A stretch of 64,000 nucleotides of DNA from Phyto melanocephala. Its lineage: Eukaryota > Arthropoda > Insecta > Diptera > Rhinophoridae. The stretch is taken from assembly GCA_941918925.1 (NCBI GenBank), contig OW799234.1:133156895-133220894 (forward strand). Reading direction: 5' to 3'. Position 1 is the first letter of the stretch, and each line of letters starts with the position of its first letter. The notes under the pieces were generated by a model, which did not search any database, had not been told where the DNA came from, and saw only the letters and a program-made list of their open reading frames with translations. This document shows positions 24,609 to 35,000 of this stretch, piece after piece. Made by a program: the position numbers and the translations under genes.

Positions 24609-24743
24609 TAAAAAAATAATTTTTATAAAAAAAGTGATCTTAAGCTCGAATAAATAAAAACAATATATTAATATAAAAAGATCGAAGAAATTTACATAAT
24701 ATTTGAAAAACTGGGAGCACATCCAATTAACCAGAAGACGAAA

Positions 24744-25120
24744 ATGAACTGCGGCAATCATTACTACAATTTTAAATCTAATCAGGAATTTAGAAGAAGT
24801 GTTAATAGGTATAAAACTATAAGGGACAAAATAGTTAAAATTAAGGCAGCTATAACTTTTTTAATTCGTTGCCGCAACACAGGTATAATTCCGAAATTTA
24901 TAAAGAACTCCACTAAGAATATTTTCAATCTTTTTGAGGAAAATCCAATAATCCTGATTTTGAAAACACAACAGTTTTAAATACAGAGAATAACTATAGA
25001 CGTAGATATATATTGGAAATGTTGCAAATTATAAAAGTACCGTATACACAAAGAATTAATTATAAGACTGATACGGCTAATGTTGCACGGAATTATAGGC
25101 TATTAGTTAATAAGGTCTAG
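24744..25120 (+). pseudogene. internally deleted Penelope-like element ORF (reference copy)
   Basis: From the ATG, 78 codons run MNCGNHYYNF...FLIRCRNTGIIPKFI...FEENP and then stop. The frame is also open for about 23 codons upstream of this ATG, ending ...LGAHPINQKTK. From 'aatcctgatttt' onward the +2 frame reads NPDFENTTVLNTENNYRRRY, ILEMLQIIKVPYTQRINYK and TDTANVARNYRLLVNKV before a stop at 25118-25120. The first part resembles the N-terminal region of PLE ORFs; the second resembles the extreme C-terminus after the GIY-YIG domain. The reverse transcriptase and endonuclease core is missing, and the join (near the NP codons) is out of frame. No complete enzyme can be made. This copy differs from the others by a few bases (e.g. 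'actataaggg', and 'aattgtatta' downstream). Confidence 0.8.
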
Positions 25121-25492
25121 AACTATGTTAGTTTTTTAGTTAGTTAGTTTTAATATAATTGTATTATATGCATCTGTATTTTTTGTTTGTATAATATCTG
25201 TATTTTTGTTTGTATAATATTTGAAAAGGTTTTGTAATTTGTAATATTTTATATGTATGTATTTAAATTTTTGTTTGTACAATATTTTAAATGTTGACAA
25301 AATAATTTTCCCGCCTTTTTTAAAAAAATTGTAAAATTGTTGACAAAAATATTTTTTATGATATATGTATGTATTTGAATTTTCGTTTGTTATTTTAAAT
25401 GTAAACAGAAAATTTTCCCGCCTTTTTTAAAAAAATTTGTTTTTGAACAATTTTAATATTTTAATTGTTAATTGTTATAAATTGTATAAACT

Positions 25493-25534
25493 TTCCCTGA
25501 AGAAGCTACCCAATGTGGTAGCGAAATATCGGAA
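25493..25534 (+). ncRNA. hammerhead ribozyme motif, right terminal copy
   Basis: Identical motif in the truncated last unit, 53 bp before the element end at 25587. Confidence 0.8.
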
Positions 25535-25587
25535 TAAAAAAATAATTTTTATAAAAAAAGTGATCTTAAGCTCGAATAAATAAAAAC

Positions 25588-25603
25588 AATGTGCCTTAAA
25601 ATT
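25588..25603. repeat. right copy of target-site duplication of the array
   Basis: Identical 16-bp copy of 12644-12659. At least the 13 bp GTGCCTTAAAATT is unambiguous; the first three bases (AAT) could also belong to the element, since the array's own sequence has AAT here. Confidence 0.85.
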
Positions 25604-26304
25604 CTCAATCAATAAAATCTTTAATAAATGTAAGCTTTTTTAGAACCCCATATATTGACTATATCCCTTCCAAGGCATTTAATAAAACTTGGCAAAGTGC
25701 ATTTTAACGAAACGTGTTGCTTTTGTTGTCAGAGCAAAACGCTCTAAACTTTTATTAATGTTTCTCAGAGATCACATTTTAGCGAGTTGTTGTAGCCAAA
25801 ATCGTCTCAAACGAGTTTAATATCAATTTATAATTACAATAAGGCTCCAATTATTCTCTTACTCTATCTTTTTATATTCTTAAGGAATTTATATGTTAAA
25901 CTTTCAACTCTATATACATATGTATGTGTAGGTGACAGCAATACATGTATGCAATTGGTATTCATTCAATTATATAATTTTTTTTTAAAAAATATGGTTT
26001 TGAGGCAATACATGAATATCATGCTAAAACATAATGATCAGGGTTGATTGTAATGTTCGTTAGACTTAATGTTATCTTCTAACACACACACACGCGACAA
26101 ATTATGTTGCTTTATCTGTATTAATGTATGTTATAAATTATAATGAATCAGAATTTCTTGATGCTTTGTGCATAAAAATTCAGTGCAATATCCTTTGTTT
26201 TGACTGAACGTATTATCCTTGATAAAAAAAGACAGCCAAGATTCTCGGTTTTTAAGAGAATATCAGAAATATTTTTATCATTCAATCTTCTATTTAATTC
26301 TTTT
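25604..26304. other. no gene recognised
   Basis: AT-rich flank of the array without recognisable features beyond a short (CA)n at 26083-26093. Confidence 0.5.
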
Positions 26305-26306
26305 TA

Positions 26307-28060
26307 CATATGGGCTAATCCGAAAATTTTTAAACCAAAGACAGAAATTTAAAGTTGCCCAAAATCCAAATGTTTGTTAATGGAATAATAGGATACATAT
26401 TCAAGCTTCGAAATATATAAGCAATACGGTTTTACAGTGGTTTGTTTGGCCTTGTCAGAGGCTAACCTAAACGTATCTCTTGCTTTCATTTATTTTTGTA
26501 AAAAAAGGGTATTTTTAATGGTCAAAAAAGTGGGCAAAACAGTCGTTTCAGTATTTAGCGTTTAGCAAAACTTTAATTTGCTTAATTTTTTTTATTTGCG
26601 ATAAAAATCATATTTGTAAGTTATCCAATATATATTAACAATTTGAACTAAAAATGGGTACACTGTGTGTAACGTCCGTAACGGAAAATAGGGTTTTTTA
26701 AGTTTAACCGAATAAATTTTAATAATTTTGTTTTCCAAACTAGTTTTATAAACAGAGTTTTTTATGCACTTAAATCTGATGAAAAAAATTAATACCTTTA
26801 TTACACTTTTTTTTTTAAATATAAAGTGTGTAACGTCCGTAACGGCATGAAAATACTCAAAAATTTTTTTTGAATCTGAATCTGGGCTTGAAATTGCTCT
26901 AGGTTGCCGAGAACCCAAAAAACTTCACCTCAAAGTAACAAAAAGTGTGTTTAAATAACATGCGATCTCACAATCTGCAACTTAAATTGAGATGAAATTC
27001 AAATTCTTTTGAAACCTAAAATAATTCCTAAAAATCAATAGTTAGTTAATAACCATGTTGTAAACCGCAACCCCGATGTCCCCCTTCAAATATTTGGTGG
27101 TACGCCCATGCATGCAATGCTTAAGTACTGGATTTTCCGTAAGATATTAGGAATTTTTTTGCTACTTTGCATGGAAAAGGAGCGGTGGACGGTGTTGGCG
27201 CTATTGTTAAGTGAAAAGTTTGCCAACTAGTAAAAGCCCAAAATCTCATCTTAAAAAACGCTCGAGATTTTCACAAATTAGCAACAAAAAAAATATAAAT
27301 GGCGTTTTCCTAATTTACGTTGATAAAAATTATGTCAAAACTATATCTGACAAAATGTCAAAAACACGGATAAATGTAAAAAATATCCAGCTCTTAAATC
27401 ATATCATTATTTTTCGGGCTTTTCCAATGACAATATGTACTATAAAAGTAGCTGGGTCTATTAAGCATAAGATACAATGTTAAACAGTTAAATAAACAAA
27501 TAAATAAATGAATGTAAGCTAATATAAGAGTAGTGAAATATTCTATAATTTTTTTGTAACTAATAAATTAATAATTACAAGGTTAAAAAGATTTTTAAAT
27601 ACATGAATGTTTTTTATATACACAATTTGGTTTAATGGAAAAAGTGTAACGTCCGTAACGTAACGTCCGTAACAGACAAAAATTAAGATTTTTGCTTAAC
27701 GGGACTACTTAGACTTCTTTTTTAAGCAGGATTGATATCATCATATATTCCAATTAATTTTTTGTATATGGAATTTTTTTGTTTATTATGCAAAATTCGC
27801 TAAAAAATGTGCAAATGCACATAAACCTCAAATTCGACTTCCATGTTTTGTAACGTCCGTAACGAAACTTTAAACTAGCATAACTTTTTTTTGAAAACAG
27901 TTAACCTTTAAGTTTAAAACAAGTTTCAAAGTACTCCCAAAGAACTGCATTTTGCAAATAATTTCATGAAAATATTCCAATGTGAACGCCAGCCGTGTCA
28001 ATCTAAACAAGCAAATTTTCGTGCGAATGTAACGTCCGTAACGCAGGATTAGCCCATATG
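26307..28060. mobile_element. 1.75-kb TIR element with TA duplication and repeated GTAACGTCCGTAACG motif
   Basis: The termini are perfect 15-bp inverted repeats, CATATGGGCTAATCC and GGATTAGCCCATATG, each flanked by TA (26305-26306, 28061-28062), as for Tc1/mariner-type insertion. Six copies of GTAACGTCCGTAACG, all on the plus strand, lie at 26669, 26830, 27646, 27660 (overlapping, last base changed), 27850 and 28029. The motif is itself a direct repeat of GTAACG around TCC. The two longest ORFs (26592-26918 minus, 108 codons; 27211-27483 plus, 90 codons) match no transposase that I recognise, so the element looks non-autonomous or very diverged. Confidence 0.7.
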
Positions 28061-28062
28061 TA

Positions 28063-29852
28063 TACCACCTACTTACATTCGTTCGAACATATAAATATAT
28101 TTTGCACCTATTCGGACACCTTCAATAGAGGGCGCAATGTGCTTGTCGCTAATGATTAAACTGGAACTCGTCGTATTGTGAAATGAATTTTACTGTTATG
28201 TTGATATTAAAATGGAATGATCTTTGATTAAATTATAAAACTCTTTTGCAATGAGTGCAATCAAGTTTTACATTCGCCCACTTCCTATCGACTAGCTTGT
28301 GGATCGTACGACACATTAAATATAAAAATGATTTTTTTAACCGTATTATTTTCAAATTTAGATTATAAAAAATTTCATATTTTTCGTAAAAAAAAAAACA
28401 GCAAAAATCTTTATATTAATTTATTAATGCATAGGTTTCATTTGGGTCTACGGTTTTTCTCATTAAATTTATTTGTTATTTTTCTTATATATTATGTAAA
28501 TGACTGTCATTAAAACGCTCAGTATTTATTTTTTTTGATTACTTAGCGAAATTATAAATTGCAACAGTAAAAAAATGTATAAACTTACAAAAAGATGTTG
28601 TTATTGTTGTTGTGTTTTACTTATTTTGGCAAACAATGAACACTTTTACGTTATTTTCTTTTTTGGTTGTGTATAAATTTGTTTTATTTAAATATTTTGT
28701 TTTAAGGTAAAGTTCAACAGATTGAGTGCAGTGTTAAAAAAATTGCAATTCACTAAATAAGTTACAATTATAATTTGTAAAGAAAATAAACATTTTAATT
28801 ATTTCTTTTTGGAAGGGGTGATGACAATTTTGTAAATGTTTTCATGTACACTTGCAAAGTTTACTTTTATTGGAAAAGGATTTTTTTTTTATTATTTTTT
28901 AACTCTATTATGTTTTTATTTTGGAAGCGTTTTCTTTGCCGTAAATGGAGATTTTTTAGCGATCGATTTTCAATGAATACTGAAGTGTTCAACAAATTTG
29001 TCAAGCCTTTTTGTAGATGTTTCTTTTGCAATTTTTGTTGTTCTATTTTTTATCTTTACAAGTTAAATAGTTAAAAAGATAAACCCTAAGTAATCGATAC
29101 TTGTATTGAATAATATTTTAAGTTTATTTAAAAATATACTTAAATAAATACTTAAAAAAAAAGTATTTTTAACAATAACATTTGTAATGCATAAATTCGT
29201 TAATTAAACAATAGGTGTGTCAAAGTCATTTTTTAGTTAAAATTTTAAAGATAAAAATATAGTTAAGTACTCTTTTACGGAACTTGTATTTGCTTGGCAA
29301 GCGGCATTATCTTTTAAATATTCAAACATGTAGAGGGAATTTCCAATCTTAGAAAGAAACAGTACATATTTACTTAAATGCCCAAATATATATTATGTAA
29401 ACTCATTACACATTTTATTTCCAAAAAAAAATATTCATATATTGAGCAGACGTCATTTCTAGATTATGATTCATTTCCTTTTTAACTAAAACAATATAAA
29501 CAATTATAATTTTGGATAAAAATACTTTAACTAAAGACAGAAAATATTACTATTTTTAAATGTTTTTTTTTTTTCAACAAAATTGCTCCACTTATTGGTT
29601 AATTTTAAATTAAAATTGAAATAAACCAAAAACACTTTGAAAATGTTATACCTCAGGCAAACATATTTTAATATGCAAAACTTTTACATAAACTTACTGC
29701 CACTTAACTTAAGCTGGCAAAAGACTGACTGACTGCCTGCTGCAATAATCATTATCATCATCATTTAAAGAAAGCAAAGTGTTTTTGTCGTAAGTGCGTT
29801 GCTTAAGTCTTTTGTTTTGATTTGTTTACTACACTTTTTATTTATTTCTTAT
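28063..29852. other. no gene recognised
   Basis: AT-rich with several homopolymer runs. The ORFs at 28328-28513 and 28844-29074 are F/N/K-rich and read as chance frames. Confidence 0.5.
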
Positions 29853-31645
29853 TTTTATACCCACCACCAAAAAATCGTGTGGAGATATATTCATTTTGTC
29901 ATTCCGTTTGTTACATATAGGCGAATTGGGGATGTCTCGAGTTGTGGACTCGAGGATCTGGTAGGGTTCGTAATGGGAATGACCTGGCTTCGTGACACGA
30001 GACTGAGAATGGGTCGATTGTAGGGTTTAGCTCTTTTTGGTATTGATTTTATGTCCACTACTTTACTACTTCACCACTTGTCTATCTTCTATTCTTTCTT
30101 CTATTCTTATTTTTTTAATTTTTTTTATTTCTATATTAAGGCGTCACAATGGACCGTATTAGTCTTCGGGTGATGGTGTGAGGGTAAATTTGCACCAGCC
30201 TTACTACCTACCTACCTAACACATCGAAATATCCATTTTATACTCCATAAAGCATATATTTTCTGAGTCCTGGTTTCATTTTAGGACAATCTAGCTATGC
30301 CCGCCTGTTGAAAGAGCTCGAACCAAAAAAAGCTGGAAGAATAAAATTTAGCCAAATGTTTCTAATACATAAGGTTTGTTTGGTATTGAGAATGGGCTAA
30401 ATCGGTATATAAGAAAGGGAGTTATAGCTCGTAATGCAAGAGTATTTCAAAAAAACAATGTCCTTCCTAAGTCGAATAAAATGAGATTGTGTCTAAATGC
30501 ATTTACATAGAGCGATACATTTTCGTAGGTATATTTCCTAAACAAAAAGAATATATTTCCCTTAAAAATGGTTTGAATGTATACATTACAAAAGGAGTTA
30601 TAGATCAAAATGTACGAACATTTGTACCGCACAGTAACTTTTTGGGTATATTTAAAATTTAAAATGTAATAAAACTGACAAAATTAGATATACAAAATTC
30701 CAGAAATTTCTTTTGATCAATAGATTTGTAACAACGGAAAATTAAGTTGGAACGGCCACTTTTACGCCAACCTCCCATATAACGGTATGTTTTAAATTCT
30801 CAAAATTCCTCAATGGACAAAGATTTTGGAAGAACAAAGGACCCTATAATGAAATATCTACTTTATCGCCTACTTCTCATATAATTTATTGTAAATTAAA
30901 TTTAAATGCTTATAAGAGCGACAGAATTAGATTTTTTTTTTTTTTTTAATTTTAGTTATTATTTATTTTCCAATAATCCAGTACATTTTTGTTGCCTCAG
31001 CGCCTTATAGGCATTGTTGAGGCGAGTTGGTTGCTGATAAAATTTTGCGAAAATTTGCGAAATACTAAGGTGACACACCCACTTTAACGCCCCCTCCCAT
31101 ATAAAGTTTTATTTTAAATTCATATAATTCTCTATTAGGAAAGATTTATAAAGAACAAAGGACTCTATATTGAAATATCTAAGTTGAATATATTAGCAGA
31201 AACTACTTTGACACGCCTACTTTAACGCCCACTTCTCACATAAATTAATATTGAAGTGATGAAAGATGAGTATGAAAGTTTTTTAACGCCCAACTCCCAT
31301 AGAATGCCTTATCTAAAGTTCATATTTTTTCCATATGGAAACAACTTTTGTAAAAATGTTACTTGTAATGGATTATCTAAGTTGAATTATATTGTTTTTT
31401 TACTACCGTTTTCGTAAAAATACAATATTTTACTAAAAAGAGTGTAGAAATAGTTTAGGTTCCATTGAAAGACTAAATTTAAGAAGATAAATTAATAGCA
31501 AATCGAAGTTACACAAAGCAAGTAATACAAAAAACATTATTCCATAGTGATAAAACAATAAATTCTGTGCTTAAAAGTACTACACAAAATTGGTGGTGGG
31601 TATAAAAAATTCGGCACAGCTGAATATAGTGCTCTTTCATGTTTT
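29853..31645 (+). mobile_element. copy A of a ~1.8-kb TATACCCACCACCA repeat family
   Basis: Begins TTTTATACCCACCACCAA and, near the other end, carries its inverse TTGGTGGTGGGTATA (31590-31604), followed by a tail 'ttcggcacagctgaatata' and 'gtgctcttt'. The interior contains several 'cgcc.actt..catata' blocks (30770-31310). The copy at 46735-48617 is the same family in opposite orientation, tail included. No coding sequence is visible, so the class remains open. It is interrupted by a short retroelement fragment at 29918-30222, and a T-run at 30931-30948 followed by 'gcctcagcgccttataggc' may be a second small insertion. Confidence 0.7.
29918..30222 (+). mobile_element. nested ~300-bp fragment, likely 5'-truncated non-LTR retrotransposon
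   Basis: Interrupts copy A between 'ccgtttgttacat' and 'acatcgaaatat', giving an ACAT duplication. GC content is higher than the surroundings. The 3' part reads 'ggcgtcacaatggaccg' and 'ggtaaatttgcaccagcc', then a TACC/TACCTACC repeat tail. A microsatellite tail suggests an I/LOA-like LINE 3' end; this clade guess is weak. The ORF at 29799-30023 spans the junction and is spurious. Confidence 0.5.
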
Positions 31646-31959
31646 AATCTACAGTGATGATTGAACTAACAGTGGGTTATACAATACTTTCTTTAACAAA
31701 AGGTGTTAAAAAATGGATAACCGTTGCTCTTGACCTAAACAACATTATTAAATTTCACCAAAAAAATATTGAGGAATTTAAAAAAAAATGTTTGACATAA
31801 ACATATTTTGGGGACTATGTCAGATGCTCTGTTGCATTTTTTTTTTGGATTTTAATGCGATACCAAATTGATAATCTACATTTATGACTAAATCAAAAAT
31901 TCTATTTTTTTTAAGGATAACGGGAAGAAAATCTTTTGAATTTCCCAATTATTTGTTTT

Positions 31960-32093
31960 TTTACTGCCTGTTTCTTCAAATGCGAACGACAATTTCTTTC
32001 TTTACTTAAGAAAAAAAGTAAGTTATTTATTTTTGTTTTCAAAGAATCTATAAGAACGTAACTGCCGTTCGCTTTTAAAGAAACAGGCAGTAA
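31960..32093. mobile_element. ~134-bp MITE
   Basis: The left end TTTACTGCCTGTTTCTTCAA and right end ...TTTAAAGAAACAGGCAGTAAA are inverted repeats of about 20 bp, and matching continues through GCGAACG on both sides. No ORF. Confidence 0.7.
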
Positions 32094-35000
32094 ATTTTTA
32101 CGAATTATATTTATATTTGATTTGATTTTTTAAATTTGAATTTTAAGGTATTTTTAAAAAGAAATAACAGATTAATAAACATGTCTTTTAAGGTGTATTT
32201 TATTGAAAAACTTTTTGTCCTAAAAATACATATTTCGGTTAGTGTCTTTTTAAACAGTAGAGTACATTTTAGTTCAGCGCTGTCTTAAAAAAAAATTTCC
32301 ATTAAAAATACAATTTTAGTTATTCTAAATTTTTTAAATTTCTGTGGTTATCCATTTTTGTCGATTTTGTAAAAAATTTCGGAAATAAGATGGACCAATT
32401 CTGATTTCTTAACGAAATAACAATATAACTTCTATATATTTTCAATATGCGTTCAGCACTAACGAAGTATGTTGACATATGTTTGCTTGCTGACAAATTA
32501 TTTCAGTTTCAAAAATATACACAAGCAGATACGTTGTTATTTCTGAATCATTTTAAAATATTTTTTGATAATATTTCAGTTAATAAAAACTTATAATTAC
32601 TGCCATACAATCTAAATTTTCTTGTGTGGTTGCATTCTAATATTTTTGTTCATTGAGAACCATCTGTGTTGACATATGTACGTTGTTTTATTTGTACACA
32701 ATTTCAGTCTTCGTACGACTGTGTTTATTTTGATCTCATTTTTAAAGGATATTTGTCTAAAATTTTTATAAGAAATATGTATGTATCACCTATATTCACA
32801 TGACTTGAAAAAAGTTTAAAAAGTTTAACCAACCCATAATTTTATCTAGAACGGTTGATCTTAGGACATACGCGATTGCCCGTATATATATAATCATTTT
32901 GTTTCTATGATAAGCATATGGCCGAATTCAGTAGTCAATTAGTTTAGGATGAGTAGGTGATAACGCTTCCGAATCCGATCCTGGATTTGGGGCAGCCTGA
33001 ACGCCTTCAGAAAGGCAAGTTTAGATAAACATTTATTTTATAAATTGGGTAGGGTTATATCGCCTTAGGTATGTCGTCAGAGCCTCGTTAGTTATTGGCA
33101 TTGTACACCACGTGCAGGTGAGGTTGACATTTTGAGTAGGAGAAGCTGTGTGAGTCCCTAAAAACATTTGCTGGCATATTTCAAGCATTTGAAAAAAATT
33201 AACGAAAACGATACAGCCGTTCTTCTGAAATGCGCTAACACATATGTACATAATTTAACTTTTATGCATTTTATGCTAACGAAAGATTATTAAATCATCG
33301 TAATGGTCAACGTCAATCTATGAGGAGTCACTATAATATTCCCAGTCATCTTTTTAAAATTAACTTAAAACATTTAACATTTTTTTAAATGTTGATGCTT
33401 GAAATTAAACAATAATAAATTCTTATATTTAACTTCTGTGCAATATGTATTTTTTCTATTCAAAATTGTATTGTATGTTGACATCTTTTTAGCACTACTG
33501 TGCCTCACAAAAGAAATGACAAGTTTAAGATGGTTTTAGGATCGTTTTTTCTTTTCCACCCGACCAGTGTGACTTAAGCCTTTATTTTAAGACAGACATA
33601 ACTATAGCATAACGCTACCGTTTATAAAATATTTGTTAAATATACATAAGTATATGCTTTGTGGGATATTTGTTTTTTTTTATTCATCTTCAAAGTTCAA
33701 TGCCAATCTTTTTTTATTTTGGTGTTTTTTAATGAATTCAACAAAATTCCTGTTCATACATATTATGTGTTTCTACTTTAAAACATTATGTTTTATTTCT
33801 TAAGCGCGCCTGGCATGTGCTAAACACACGCTGCAAAAATATTTAAAACCTTTTAACAACAGCATCTGCTTTTGATGATCTCGTTTGGTATGTGCTTTTG
33901 GCCTACCTGTTTTCCTTTTTTTCATATCTCCTTTAAAGCATTCTTTGTTATTAGTATGTGGCATTTGCTAAACAATTTGGGTACCCATTTCAATTTAGGA
34001 AAAACAAGGGCCTCAATGCTTTGTTTTCAAATAAATTTGTTTTTATACCCTACACTAAAAAAAGTCTTAATTTTGAACCACTTTCGTTACGTCAAAAAAA
34101 AAAAACTTAAATACATGCAAAAATTTTAAATGTATTTTAAGTTTTTGGTTGTTGGATTTAAGCTGGTAAATATATAAGCATTTCACTGATGCTTACGCCA
34201 GATTGTGTATACCTTTATACCCAAAAATGTATGAAAAACTTTAAAAATGTTACAAGTTTAATTTAAAAATTTCCAACAACAGAATGAGAATTTTAAATAA
34301 AACAAGAAACAAATAAAAACTAATTTTAGGCATATTTATTCATTAGGTAGTCTTGATTTATCAGCTGATTACTTCTTTCTTCTCTTATTTTAATCTTGAG
34401 CTGTCAAAGTTCATAGATAATAAATAATTCTCTCTTTTCTCTTAATTATTTTAAATGTCGAACTTCATATATAAAAAATACAAATAAAAAGATTTTCTTC
34501 AAACTCCGATTACCTGATTACCAAAAATTTGTTCCTGTTTAATTTAAGTTTATGCATATTTTATAATTACTTGATAACGAGTTGTCCAATTTGATCCAAA
34601 TAAATTTAAAAAAATACTAATTAAATGTCTTTAATGTCTTAATATACTATTTCTTAATATAATCAACAGGTTTAGAGTTATAAAAAAATATTGGGTAATA
34701 TTATTACCCATCATTTTCTTAAGCAAGGGAAGAAGTTAATATTTTGTACGAAGCTAGAAGATTATTTTTTTAACACTGATCAAAATATGTTAAACCAAAA
34801 ATACAGAAAAATAAAGCAAAGGGCTTTAAATTACTTTATCGTAAATAAAGTAATACATCGTCTTGTAAATAATATTCTTAACACTTGCACATTAAATAAG
34901 TAAATATGTAATTGCATAAGAACCAAAGAAAAAAAAATTAAATATTTAAGAGATAATTTTAAGCAAAAAAAAAAAAAAAATGATGTTGTAGTGTAAGTAG

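Larger units (their letters stand above)
12660..25587. mobile_element. palindromic tandem array of deleted Penelope-like elements with hammerhead ribozymes
   Basis: This 12.9-kb block is made of 14 complete units, plus partial units at the ends and centre. Measured from ribozyme to ribozyme, left-half units are 926, 926, 819, 819, 926, 925 and 926 bp; right-half units are 925, 926, 819, 819, 925, 925 and 926 bp. Units read on the minus strand up to about 19199 and on the plus strand after it. Reading along a unit: hammerhead motif, 5' leader, N-terminal ORF fragment, C-terminal ORF fragment, then about 370-480 bp AT-rich 3' region with TTTCCCGCC boxes. Copies are nearly identical, so the array is young or homogenised. 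The PLE assignment rests on three things: the N-terminal motif FLIRCRNTGIIPKFI, a C-terminal ENNYRRRYILEM...INYKTDTANV stretch like those that follow the GIY-YIG endonuclease of PLEs, and the hammerhead, a known feature of PLE terminal repeats. The single flanking duplication argues for one integration. Collapse, expansion or false inversion in assembly cannot be excluded from sequence alone. Confidence 0.85.
19200..25587 (+). repeat. right arm of the large inverted repeat plus one extra unit
   Basis: Seven plus-oriented units. The first six mirror the left arm; the unit with ATG 24744 has no partner. The last partial unit ends 53 bp after its hammerhead, directly at the target duplication. 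Confidence 0.85.

Noticed and set aside
13306..24980. The recurring 70-codon ORF starting MIAAVHFRLL opposite the 78-codon ORF
   Set aside because: It is the antisense shadow of the leader, hammerhead and start of the PLE fragment; no independent coding signal.
12660..25587. Classical satellite DNA or CRISPR-like array
   Set aside because: Units are 0.8-0.9 kb with protein-coding remnants, a ribozyme, inverted arms and a target duplication; there are no spacers and this is an animal genome.
26592..26918. 108-codon minus ORF as the transposase of the 1.75-kb TIR element
   Set aside because: No catalytic or DNA-binding motif; two of the repeated GTAACGTCCGTAACG boxes lie inside it, suggesting it is not under coding constraint.
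33033..33251. 72-codon minus ORF with a somewhat more balanced composition (possible LINE tail or exon)
   Set aside because: No motif or splice sites that I could defend; left unassigned.
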